Assembly: GCA_022566435.1 (NCBI GenBank)
Contig: JADFIX010000165.1
Coordinates: 1-7,313, forward strand
Direction: 5' to 3'
Source: Planctomycetota bacterium
GTDB taxonomy: Bacteria; Planctomycetota; Phycisphaerae; UBA1845
DNA length: 7,313 nt
Below are positions 1 to 6,231 of this stretch, in pieces (the first letter of the stretch is position 1; every line of letters starts with the position of its first letter). The position numbers and the translations under genes are program-made. A model generated the notes under the pieces. The model saw nothing but the letters and a program-made list of their open reading frames with translations, made no database searches and was not told the DNA's origin.

Positions 1-1
1 C

Positions 2-717
2 GCCCGCCTGTTGGCCGCCGAATGGGCCCTGGACGACCGCGATGCCACGCGGGCCCTGGCGGTGCTGGGCGAGCTGGCGCCCGGCGTCGCGCGCCGCACG
101 CAGGCCCTGCGGCTTCGGCTGCAAGCCTCGCGGCTCGCGCGCCAGCCACTGGAGGCGCTGCGCACGGCCCGCCTGCTGGCCAAGCACCAGGCCTTCTCCA
201 AGGCGGCTGCCCAGAGCCTGCTGCGTTCGCTGGCCTTTGAGGCGCTTGACGGCGCGCGTGATGTGGATCAGTTGCGCGCCGCCTGGCAGCAGCTGGATGG
301 CGCCGATCGCCGTGATCCGCTGGTGGCCTCGCGTGCGGCCCAGTGCGCGGCGCAGCTCGGCGCACCGGACGATGGCCGTGGTTGGCTGCGCCCGTTCTTC
401 GACAACCTCGCCGAGCTGCAGGCTGACGACCGGGCTGCGCTCGCCACGGCACTGGTCCCGGTGCTGGCCGGCTGCGGCCCCGACTGGCTGCAGCGCTTGG
501 AGGCTGCACAGACCCGCTTCCCGCGTGAGCGGGCGTTGGCCTATGCCCTTGGCCATGCACTCGCCGAGCGCCAGTTGTGGGGCAAGGCGCGCCTCATGCT
601 GGAGACAGTGGCCGAGGACAGCGGCATGCCCAACGCCTCACGCCGCCGCAGCTGGCTGGCCCTGGCGGCACTCGCCGAACAGGAAGGCGACGACGCGCGC
701 CGCGCCCGCTGCTTCGA
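2..717 (+). CDS. hemY: HemY-like TPR protein, C-terminal fragment (both ends missing)
   Basis: About 239 residues of an open frame that enters from the left edge. The text is alanine-, leucine- and arginine-rich helical repeat sequence (for example LLAAEWALDDRDA near the edge, then QALRLRLQASRLARQPLEAL and ARLLAKHQAFSKAAAQSLLR), which I recognise as the TPR part of proteobacterial HemY. That family is an inner-membrane protein encoded with hemC/hemD/hemX and associated with haem biosynthesis; it is unrelated to the Gram-positive protoporphyrinogen oxidase also called HemY. The N-terminal membrane anchor lies outside the window. Family-like sequence stops around LAEQEGDDARRARCFE (to base about 717). 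The frame stays open to 1171, but everything after the join is antisense to the neighbouring glycosyltransferase and is not real coding. Full HemY is usually near 400 residues, so over half is present. The match is from memory, without a search. Confidence 0.75.
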
Positions 718-725
718 GTCGTTCG
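705..725. other. Probable chimeric join between two genomes
   Basis: Two convergent genes, hemY (+) and a GT39-like gene (-), both lose recognisable sequence here with no stop codon of their own and no intergenic space. Base composition changes at the same point: 47 of 60 bases are G or C at 1-60 against 33 of 60 at 961-1020. The exact base cannot be fixed; CTGCTTCGA at 709-717 could belong to either side and may be the short homology that caused the join. Assembly error is the likeliest cause; a real recombination event is possible. Confidence 0.75.
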
Positions 726-2001
726 GCACCGCCGCGAAGCGCATACCGACGAGCACGATTCCACTACAAAGCAGAAGAACCACGGTAAGCCCCCACCGCA
801 CCCCCGCTTGCCGTCCACACTTCGTCGAAAGCGATACTGCCGCTCGCTCGATAAGAAAAGCTACCGCCAATAACAGCGAGGGCCACGCGGCCAAGTCGAA
901 TCGGCCGACGATGTACGTCGGTTCCCAAAGCCACGAATGCGTAAATGACGTGAGCAGGTACGCAAGGCTCAAAATCACTAGAAAGCCGATCGTTCGTGTA
1001 CGACCCTGTGAAACCGGCGGTTCCGTCGGACGTCGTCGCACCGATGGTAACACGACCACACAAATGACCACCGTGATCGGCATCCACCGGGCGATGAATG
1101 CCAAAAGGGCACCCCACTCGAGCGACACGGCATCTTCAGCTACGGCCAGCGACCCCAAGTATGCGGGATAGCCGCCGGCGGGCAGCATCGCCCAGATCGA
1201 CTTCAGTACCGCAAGCGATGGTGGAAAGGCGGCCCACATTTCGCGAAACCATGGCTTCGGCCCGCCTTCGGATAACGGAATAACCAGAAACCAAATGACC
1301 GGTAGCAGCGCAAGGGCGAGCACGGCATGTGCAACCAGCCACTGCCTCAAGTAGCGGCGGTGATCGCCGGCGATAAGGACGCCGCCGATCGTTCCGAAAA
1401 ACCAAGCCAACGTGAAGTAATGCGTCAGCACGGTCAGCCACGCGACGACGACGTAGACCAGCCACCAGCGCTTGTTCAGCGCGTGGGCGGCTTTGTAGAG
1501 ACAGTAGATACAAAGTGTGACGGCGAGCAGCCAGGTCGTGTAACCGCGCGCCTCTTGGCTGTAGTGGACCTGCAACGGGTTGAAGGCCGCAAGAACGGCG
1601 GCCGTAAGCCCGACTCGATGTCCTCCGAGCCGTGCGCCCAGCAGACCCAAAACGAAGACGCCGAGTATTCCGATCAAGGCCGAGAAGCTCCGCATCCCTA
1701 GAATTGTCTCCCCAACGATGCCGGTCCAGAGATTCAAAAGGAGAAAATACGGCAAGTGGGCAACCTCGCGTAGTGGGTCCGGCCCATCGGCGGGCCAATC
1801 GAACAGGTGATGGACAATGTAGAACGTACAGTTCTCGTCGAACCAGAATTCGCCTTCGCCGATCCCCCAGAATCGTACGGCGGCCGCGAGAACCGACATT
1901 CCAAGGAGCAGGACTACGAAAACCGATCGGCCCGTCGTCCCGAAAGAGTCGTCGGGGATGTGACCGGCGCTGGATATATCGTATTCCGGGGCGGATGCCA
2001 T
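718..2001 (-). CDS. GT39-like polytopic membrane glycosyltransferase, C-terminus missing
   Basis: About 428 residues from an ATG at 2001; the frame then runs into foreign sequence. It is a many-helix membrane protein of GT-C type resembling the Pfam PMT/PMT_2 (GT39) family, which moves sugars from polyprenyl-phosphate donors onto lipid or protein on the outer face of the membrane. Support: a first helix at about residues 27-44, then FWFDEN at 52-57 in the first outer loop (D55/E56, where the family has its catalytic acidic pair), HLPYFLLL at 82-89, and YSQEARGY at 147-154, a very typical motif of bacterial members. Further hydrophobic helices follow to residue about 418, with YIVGRFDLAAWPSLLL near 363-378 in place of the common RY-LLP motif. 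No Shine-Dalgarno is visible before the ATG. The usual family length is about 500 residues or more, so roughly the last 50-100 are missing. Substrate cannot be told. It is transcribed away from rpmI. Confidence 0.8.
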
Positions 2002-2106
2002 ACTGAATAGTGCGTTTACCTCTAATGCTCGCTCGGAGCAAACCTACCGGGCGCATCCCCAGGCAGCGAAACGTACGCGCCCCTGAGTCGCAGTACCTCG
2101 CCACCT

Positions 2107-2156
2107 CGAAACGAAGTAAATACTCCAGTCATACAGTATTTTTTGGTTTCGTTTCG
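2107..2156. repeat. Long imperfect inverted repeat
   Basis: Two nested perfect arms face each other. The outer pair is CGAAACGAA (2107-2115) and TTCGTTTCG (2148-2156); the inner pair is AAATACT (2118-2124) and AGTATTT (2135-2141). The central loop is 10 bases (2125-2134). The arms are separated by 2 bases on the left and 6 on the right, so RNA would form a 7-bp stem, an asymmetric internal loop and a 9-bp stem. It is A/T-rich compared with its surroundings. It does not end in a U-tract after the outer stem, so it is not a standard terminator on the plus strand. It may be an operator dyad or a small repeat element; function unknown. Confidence 0.7.
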
Positions 2157-2264
2157 CCATCCGAGTCTGTTGGAAGGCTCAAGCGACTCAGAATCGTTGC
2201 CGATTGCCCAGCGGTCCAGGCGGTTGGACGGCCATGGACGCCCGGCAGAAATTGGCAGAGCATA

Positions 2265-2292
2265 TTGCAAGAATTCCAGGACGTCATATAAT
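2265..2292 (+). promoter_or_regulatory. Sigma-70-like promoter of rpmI-rplT
   Basis: A perfect -10 box TATAAT (2287-2292) lies 16 bases after TTGCAA (2265-2270, 4 of 6 to TTGACA). Transcription would start near 2299-2300, leaving an rpmI leader of only about 35 bases. That leaves little room for the long leader pseudoknot through which L20 represses this operon in E. coli. Confidence 0.7.
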
Positions 2293-2320
2293 GCGGGGCT
2301 CTTGTGATATTTGGTTCAAC

Positions 2321-2324
2321 GAGG
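2321..2324 (+). promoter_or_regulatory. Shine-Dalgarno that decides the rpmI start
   Basis: GAGG lies 9 bases before the ATG at 2334. This and the conserved MPKMKTHKG start rule out the longer in-frame start at 2304 (a TTG-type or similar codon), which would add 10 unrelated residues. Confidence 0.6.
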
Positions 2325-2333
2325 ACGGTGACG

Positions 2334-2531
2334 ATGCCGAAGATGAAAACCCACAAAGGCCTGAAGAAGCGCGTCAAAATAACGGCGAAGGGCAAAGTGA
2401 AATACAAGAGCCGCAACTCCGGGCACCTCATGAGCGGAAAGTCCGGCAATCGTTGCCGGGCGCTGCGCAAGTCGTGCACGCTTACCGGCGCGATCAGCAA
2501 AAACATCAAGATCAAACTCGGTGCGGCGTAA
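2334..2531 (+). CDS. rpmI: Large ribosomal subunit protein bL35
   Basis: 65 residues, the normal length of bL35. The family start MPKMKTHKG is followed by the lysine/arginine-rich core (KKRVKITAKGKVKYK), the HLMSGKS segment near residues 31-37 and RCRALRK near 40-46, matching the family pattern along its whole length. It is a small basic protein of the 50S subunit that contacts 23S rRNA. It has its own promoter immediately upstream and is followed after 67 bases by rplT, so the two are most likely co-transcribed up to the terminator at 3033-3063. infC, normally the first gene of this operon, is absent in front. Confidence 0.95.
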   Translation: MPKMKTHKGLKKRVKITAKGKVKYKSRNSGHLMSGKSGNRCRALRKSCTLTGAISKNIKIKLGAA

Positions 2532-2584
2532 ATAAAGAGAGCGCGCAGCGTCTCGGCGGGCGATCGTCGACACCCGGAACCGCG

Positions 2585-2590
2585 AAGGAG
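2585..2590 (+). promoter_or_regulatory. Shine-Dalgarno of rplT
   Basis: AAGGAG ends 8 bases before the ATG at 2599, a near-ideal site. It supports 2599 over the out-of-frame ATG at 2594. Confidence 0.75.
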
Positions 2591-2598
2591 CAGATGCA

Positions 2599-2973
2599 AT
2601 GGGCAGAGCGACATATGGTGCCGCACGGAACAAGAAGAAGCGGCGCGTCCGCAAGTTAGCCAAAGGCTTCCGCGGGGCGCGCGGCAAACGCTGGCGCCTT
2701 TTGAAAGAGGCCGTGGTAAAAGCCGCGACCAATGCATATCGCGATCGTCGGCGTCGCCGGCGCGACTTCCGTGCGTTGTGGGTCGTGCGTCTCACGGCCG
2801 CCTGCCGGGCACGAGGCATCAACTACAGCCGCTTCATCTTCGGCTTGCATGCCGCGGACATCGAGGTGAACCGTAAAATGCTCAGCGAACTGGCCATTTC
2901 GTCACCCGCCGATTTCGACGCGATCGTGGAGATTGCCAAGCAACATCTTCCCAAGCAGCAGGCTGCGGCATAA
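2599..2973 (+). CDS. rplT: Large ribosomal subunit protein bL20
   Basis: 124 residues, close to the usual 115-120. bL20 is an early assembly protein of the 50S subunit that binds 23S rRNA with a long basic N-terminal extension. The extension is visible: NKKKRRVRKLAKGFRGARGK at about residues 11-30, then NAYRDRRRRRRDFRALWVVR at about 45-64. The globular C-terminal half contains RARGINYSRFIFGL (about 71-84) and ADIEVNRKMLSELA (about 86-99), both typical. The last residues KQQAAA are a slightly longer tail than in E. coli. It lies 67 bases after rpmI and is followed by a clear terminator; pheS, often next in other bacteria, is not present. Confidence 0.95.
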   Translation: MGRATYGAARNKKKRRVRKLAKGFRGARGKRWRLLKEAVVKAATNAYRDRRRRRRDFRALWVVRLTAACRARGINYSRFIFGLHAADIEVNRKMLSELAISSPADFDAIVEIAKQHLPKQQAAA

Positions 2974-3000
2974 CGCACGCCCGGGGCGTAAGGCGACCGC

Positions 3001-3017
3001 ATCGCGGGGAACGCGAT
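3001..3017 (+). other. Short perfect hairpin between rplT and its terminator
   Basis: ATCGCG (3001-3006) and CGCGAT (3012-3017) form a perfect 6-bp stem with a 5-base loop. There is no U-tract, so it is not itself a terminator. It might protect the 3' end of the mRNA; it could also be chance in GC-rich DNA. Confidence 0.4.
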
Positions 3018-3032
3018 CAACAGGCGAATGAG

Positions 3033-3063
3033 AAGGTCGACTGCCAAGTCGGCCTTTTTTCTT
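3033..3063 (+). terminator. Intrinsic terminator of rpmI-rplT
   Basis: AAGGTCGACT (3033-3042) pairs with AGTCGGCCTT (3047-3056) around a 4-base GCCA loop. This gives a 10-bp stem with one G-U pair, followed directly by a T-run (3055-3060) and CTT. It lies 60 bases after the rplT stop. On the minus strand the stem is not followed by a T-run, so it should not stop transcripts from the converging permease gene. Confidence 0.88.
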
Positions 3064-3101
3064 GCCGCCAAGGTGGCTCGTCAGCTTTATCTAAGAAACG
3101 T

Positions 3102-5255
3102 TCACGCCGTCGATCGGATATCAAAGGAGGCCGACGACAAATCCTCGTCCGCCGAACGTACCGGTCGCGGGATCAGAATCAGGGCCAACACGAACACGGC
3201 AACGCCCGGCAGAAGCACGTGGGCCGGTAGATGAGCCCAGGTGTCGCCGTCTGAAGACTCGATGCCCAGCGTCTGCGGAAAACTCGGCTCAATCACCATC
3301 AAAGCGCCGATCGCATTGTGCAGGAGATGGGCCACCATGCCCGGCAGAATCGAACGCGACCGCCAGCAGAGGTACGCGAACACGACCCCCAGAACCGCCG
3401 TCACCAGAAACTTGAACAGCAAGAAGTGGAAGACGGCAAACACCGTCGCCGAAACGAGAATCGCGGTGACGGGGCGCGCCGACTTCATCAGGCCGCTCAA
3501 AAAGAATCCGCGAAAGAGCAACTCTTCGCAAACGGCGGGCACAACCGCCACAAGCAGCAGGGCCATCCACCAGGGCATGGCGACGATCGACGCCGCCATG
3601 GTTTCGAAACTCTGCAAAATTTCCGCCGGAATCACGATGATGGAGCTCTGCAAGACGTTCAGCTCGCGGGCGACCACCCATGAGGAAAGCCCGATCAGCA
3701 CGCCCGCGGCCAAACTGCGAACGCCCGGGCGACGAAGGGCGAACGCGTTGACGATGTCCGTCCGCCAGTAGAGCAGAACGATCGTCGGACATGCGACGAA
3801 TAGAAGCGGCATGAGCACACCGGTCATGCGCAACAACCGTTGCACGCCTTCGCCCGGCCCTGGAGACAAAGACGCCTGCACGAAGAACCATGTTGGGAAA
3901 AGCAGGGCGACAACCAGCGAACTCATCGAAATTGGCGGCCACGCGGCGGGCTTGATCAACCGCCGCGAGAAAATCGTTTTGAGCGATGCGGAATCGGCGA
4001 AGACCACCGACTCCCTACCGAAGACGCTTGCCGCGACCGCGACGGCAGCCCCGGCATAGAGCGATGTGGATATCAGCACCAGCGACACCTGCCACCAGGA
4101 AATATCCGCACCGAGCAGCAAGTCTCGGGCCAGCAGAACCATGTTCCCCACGGGCATGACCAGCATCACGCCTTCCAGTTGTGTGGTCGGCAAGGCGGCG
4201 AATCCGCCGGGAATCAGTACCGCCAGGATGACGGGTGTCACGTAATTCTGCGCTTCCTTGAATGTGCGTGCGTAGCTACATACGGCAATCATCACGGCCG
4301 ACATCAGCACGGCGAAGGGGATCAATGCGAGCAGGATCAGCGCCATTTTGCCCAGCGGCACGGTTTCTTCCGTGCCCGCCAAGACGCGATTGAATCCGCC
4401 GAAGTAGATGGTGGCGCTAACGACTGTCAGATTGAGCGCCGCCCCCATGATCGCCACCGACGTCACCACGAGAAACTTACCGACGATCAGGTCGATGACG
4501 GGCACTGGACATACCATCAGGGTTTCAAGCGTGCCGCGTTCGCGTTCGCCCGCCGTCAGATCGATGGCTGGATAAATGGCCCCGGTAATGGTCAACAGGA
4601 TGAGGATAAGCGGCAGAATCTGTCCCAGCATGGATGTCGGCGTCGCAAGATCGGAGACGTCCATGATGTACGGCTTGGCGAGCGCCCTGGGTAATCGCAC
4701 CTGCGCAAGCCGGTTTTCGAGTAGCCGATCACGGGTTCGCGCGACGACGTCCTGCAGCCTAGTCATCGCGTTAAAGCTTCTGACGTTGTCACTGTCGACA
4801 AGGAATTCAACATGAATACGGCGGTAACGGCCTCCGATCAAAGGCCCTTTCTCGATGAGTATGCCGAGATGCAATTGACGCTCCCGGATGGCATCCTCCA
4901 GCGCCGCGCGCGACGCCATGGCACGAACCTCGTAGTCTTCGAGCGGCTTGGGTGCGTCGTCCTCATCCCCTGCCGATTCGGCGCCCTGCCGTTTGGCCAC
5001 CCTCGAGAGAGTCTCCGCATCGCGAAGGATCAGGGCGTGTAAGTGTTTCCCATCATCTTCAGTGAGCACGCCGAACCGGATCGGCTCGTCGTCCAGCGAC
5101 TGAACTTGGTAGCTGACGGCCTGAATCGAGCCCAGCATCAGCAGGGGGTACATCACGATCGGCACCACGATCATGGCGAGAAGCGTGCGGCGATCGCGCA
5201 GAATGTCGATCAGTTCCTTGACGTAGATTGTGCGGATGCGGTGGTGGAACCTCAT
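3102..5255 (-). CDS. ABC-2 type permease fused to CPBP intramembrane protease
   Basis: 717 residues. The N-terminal half is an ABC-2/NatB-like permease: a basic start with KELIDILRDRRTL (13-25), a first helix (about 26-47), a large soluble domain (about 50-205), a helix at about 211-231, the conserved GERERGTLETLM segment (236-247), and further helices to about 412. The C-terminal half is a CPBP (Abi, Pfam Rce1-like) membrane protease with all three motifs: EELLFR (E577, E578, R582), F606xxxH610, and H643xxxN647. These are the predicted catalytic and metal-binding residues, so the domain looks intact. Fusions of this type are known in bacteria, planctomycetes included. The start at 5255 is chosen because it begins at MRFHHRIRTIYVKEL and overlaps the ATPase stop by four bases; the frame upstream to 5954 is only an out-of-frame shadow of the ATPase. 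Substrate and protease target are unknown; Na+ export by analogy with NatAB is only a possibility. Confidence 0.9.
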   Translation of the reverse strand: MRFHHRIRTIYVKELIDILRDRRTLLAMIVVPIVMYPLLMLGSIQAVSYQVQSLDDEPIRFGVLTEDDGKHLHALILRDAETLSRVAKRQGAESAGDEDDAPKPLEDYEVRAMASRAALEDAIRERQLHLGILIEKGPLIGGRYRRIHVEFLVDSDNVRSFNAMTRLQDVVARTRDRLLENRLAQVRLPRALAKPYIMDVSDLATPTSMLGQILPLILILLTITGAIYPAIDLTAGERERGTLETLMVCPVPVIDLIVGKFLVVTSVAIMGAALNLTVVSATIYFGGFNRVLAGTEETVPLGKMALILLALIPFAVLMSAVMIAVCSYARTFKEAQNYVTPVILAVLIPGGFAALPTTQLEGVMLVMPVGNMVLLARDLLLGADISWWQVSLVLISTSLYAGAAVAVAASVFGRESVVFADSASLKTIFSRRLIKPAAWPPISMSSLVVALLFPTWFFVQASLSPGPGEGVQRLLRMTGVLMPLLFVACPTIVLLYWRTDIVNAFALRRPGVRSLAAGVLIGLSSWVVARELNVLQSSIIVIPAEILQSFETMAASIVAMPWWMALLLVAVVPAVCEELLFRGFFLSGLMKSARPVTAILVSATVFAVFHFLLFKFLVTAVLGVVFAYLCWRSRSILPGMVAHLLHNAIGALMVIEPSFPQTLGIESSDGDTWAHLPAHVLLPGVAVFVLALILIPRPVRSADEDLSSASFDIRSTA

Positions 5256-5269
5256 GAGCCGACGGCTCC
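5252..5269 (-). promoter_or_regulatory. Coupled stop/start with hairpin over the permease ribosome binding site
   Basis: On the minus strand the ATPase stop TGA and the permease start ATG share ATGA (5255-5252). A weak GGAG site (5269-5266) lies 10 bases before the ATG. GAGCC (5256-5260) and GGCTC (5264-5268) form a small perfect dyad that covers most of that site. A ribosome finishing the ATPase would melt it, which is consistent with translational coupling and fixed subunit ratios. The geometry is seen; the mechanism is inferred. Confidence 0.55.
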
Positions 5270-6013
5270 AGCCGATTCGCTCGCGCCGATGAGCTTGAGG
5301 AAGATGACGCTGAGACGTTGCTCGCCGGTTTGCTCGCGGAGGGTGTCCAGATCGCCTTCGGCCACCAGTCGACCCTCGTGCAGCAGGCCGACCCGATCGC
5401 ACATGGTTTCCGCTTCGTCGAGATAGTGGGTGGAAAGAATGATCGCCTTGCCCTCGTCTCGCTCGCGGCGGATGAAATCGAGAATGACCCTGTTGCTCAG
5501 TACGTCGAGTCCGAGCGTCGGTTCGTCCATGACCAGGATCGGCGGGTCGGCTACCAACGCCCGGGCGATGTTGACCTGCTGTTTCTGCCCCGTCGAAAGC
5601 GCACCGCAACGCAGCTTGGCGAAGTCGCCCATGCCCAGCCAATCGATCAGGTAATCCGCCCGCGCTTCGGCCTTCGGGCGTTCCATTTGGTGCAACTCGC
5701 AGAAGTAGATGAGCAGCTCGCGCGGCGTCAGGCGTTGGTAAAGGCCGGTGTTGGCCGTCAGGAATCCCAGCACCCGCTTGACCTCCTGCGGCTGTTTGGA
5801 GACGGAGTAGCCGGCGAGCGTGGCCGTCCCGCCGGTCGGGGTCATCAAGCCGCTGAGCATGCGCAGGGTGGTGGTTTTTCCCGCACCGTTGGGTCCGAGC
5901 AAACCGTAGATTTCGCCACGTCGAACGACGAAGCTCACGCTGTCCACCGCACACTTCTCCCCATCGGGCGTGGGGAAGACCTTGACCAGATTTTCCGCGA
6001 TAACCATGTCCAT
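5252..6013 (-). CDS. ABC transporter ATP-binding protein, NatA-like
   Basis: 253 residues, normal for a single ABC ATPase domain. Walker A is GPNGAGKTT (40-48), the signature LSTGQKQQ is at 139-146, Walker B is ILVMDEP (159-165, with D163 and catalytic E164), the D-loop is GLDVLS (168-173) and the switch histidine is H196 in STHYLDEAE. All ATPase elements are present. The LSTGQKQQV signature, ANTGLY after the usual Q-loop position (87-92) and the STHYLDEAETMCDRV stretch resemble the NatA family of ATPases that pair with ABC-2 permeases. The protein should sit on the inner face of the membrane and drive the permease encoded directly downstream. The start at 6013 (MDMVIAENL) is uncertain by two residues (MVIAENL also possible); neither has a clear Shine-Dalgarno. 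Substrate not predictable. Confidence 0.93.
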   Translation of the reverse strand: MDMVIAENLVKVFPTPDGEKCAVDSVSFVVRRGEIYGLLGPNGAGKTTTLRMLSGLMTPTGGTATLAGYSVSKQPQEVKRVLGFLTANTGLYQRLTPRELLIYFCELHQMERPKAEARADYLIDWLGMGDFAKLRCGALSTGQKQQVNIARALVADPPILVMDEPTLGLDVLSNRVILDFIRRERDEGKAIILSTHYLDEAETMCDRVGLLHEGRLVAEGDLDTLREQTGEQRLSVIFLKLIGASESAGAVGS

Positions 6014-6097
6014 GAGGCGGTCATTCTAAGCGCGGATTTGGATTCGTATAGCTGCGGTGATGGCACCGATGACAGATCCGCCCTTACAGGGGGATTC

Positions 6098-6112
6098 AGG
6101 GGGCTCGCCCCT
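6098..6112. repeat. Short GC hairpin beside a CAGGGGG direct repeat
   Basis: AGGGG (6098-6102) and CCCCT (6108-6112) pair around a 5-base loop. Just before it, CAGGGGG occurs at 6087-6093 and again at 6097-6103; CCCTTA also occurs twice (6081-6086 and 6109-6114). The look is that of a small intergenic repeat, but one copy in one window cannot prove it. Confidence 0.4.
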
Positions 6113-6143
6113 TAGACGCCAAGCCCCGGCGGTTCGAAGTGGA

Positions 6144-6211
6144 TGTGGTGGAAGGTGCGTTGTAGTAGCGCTACACCCGCACGATCAGCTCGGGCCATCA
6201 CCTTCCGCACA
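6144..6211. repeat. Nested inverted repeats with two alternative foldings
   Basis: Outer arms TGTG-GT-GGAAGGTG (6144-6157) and CACCTTCC-G-CACA (6199-6211) can pair over 12 bp with a small internal loop. Inside, GTGCG (6155-6159) with CGCAC (6178-6182) and TGTAG (6161-6165) with CTACA (6171-6175) make a second hairpin. The outer and inner stems compete for bases 6155-6157. It lies 20 bases beyond the stop of the minus-strand gene at 6232, where a terminator is expected, but no T-run follows on that strand. Confidence 0.5.
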
Positions 6212-6231
6212 AAGACATTATCAAAAGAGCT

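Larger units (their letters stand above)
2002..2333. other. Divergent intergenic region between the glycosyltransferase and rpmI
   Basis: 332 bases without a credible gene. The short frames crossing it lack family signatures, and one only prefixes bL35. It contains the inverted repeat at 2107-2156, the rpmI promoter at 2265-2292 and the rpmI ribosome binding site. No infC reading frame or tRNA is present. I see no convincing promoter for the glycosyltransferase on the minus strand, although it should start in this interval. Confidence 0.7.
6014..6231. other. Intergenic region upstream of the ATPase
   Basis: 218 bases between two minus-strand genes. It must hold the ATPase promoter unless the operon is read through from the sugar-dehydrogenase gene, but I see no convincing -35/-10 pair. 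It contains a G/C-rich segment with CAGGGGG twice, 10 bases apart (6087-6093 and 6097-6103), and a structured segment at 6144-6211. No gene is supportable. Confidence 0.6.

Noticed and set aside
541..717. Continuation of the glycosyltransferase frame into the hemY segment
   Set aside because: The residues turn into low-complexity Arg/Ala/Ser text antisense to hemY; membrane-protein character is lost at the join.
718..1171. Continuation of the hemY reading frame (386-residue open frame)
   Set aside because: After the join it runs antisense to the glycosyltransferase and has no HemY character; it is an accidental open frame.
2010..2291. Small plus-strand frame before rpmI, considered as infC remnant
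   Set aside because: No IF3 motif, and it overlaps the rpmI promoter and the inverted repeat.
2129..2737. 202-residue minus-strand frame across rpmI
   Set aside because: Antisense to two firmly identified ribosomal protein genes.
3840..4694. 284-residue plus-strand frame
   Set aside because: It lies wholly antisense to the permease, is rich in His/Gln/Arg as expected from antisense GC-rich codons, and has no motif.
5256..5954. N-terminal 233-residue extension of the permease frame
   Set aside because: It is a frame-shifted shadow of the ATPase gene; the true start is the ATG at 5255 with the ATGA overlap.
5318..6115. 265-residue plus-strand frame
   Set aside because: Antisense to the ATPase, whose motifs are complete; no family signature of its own.
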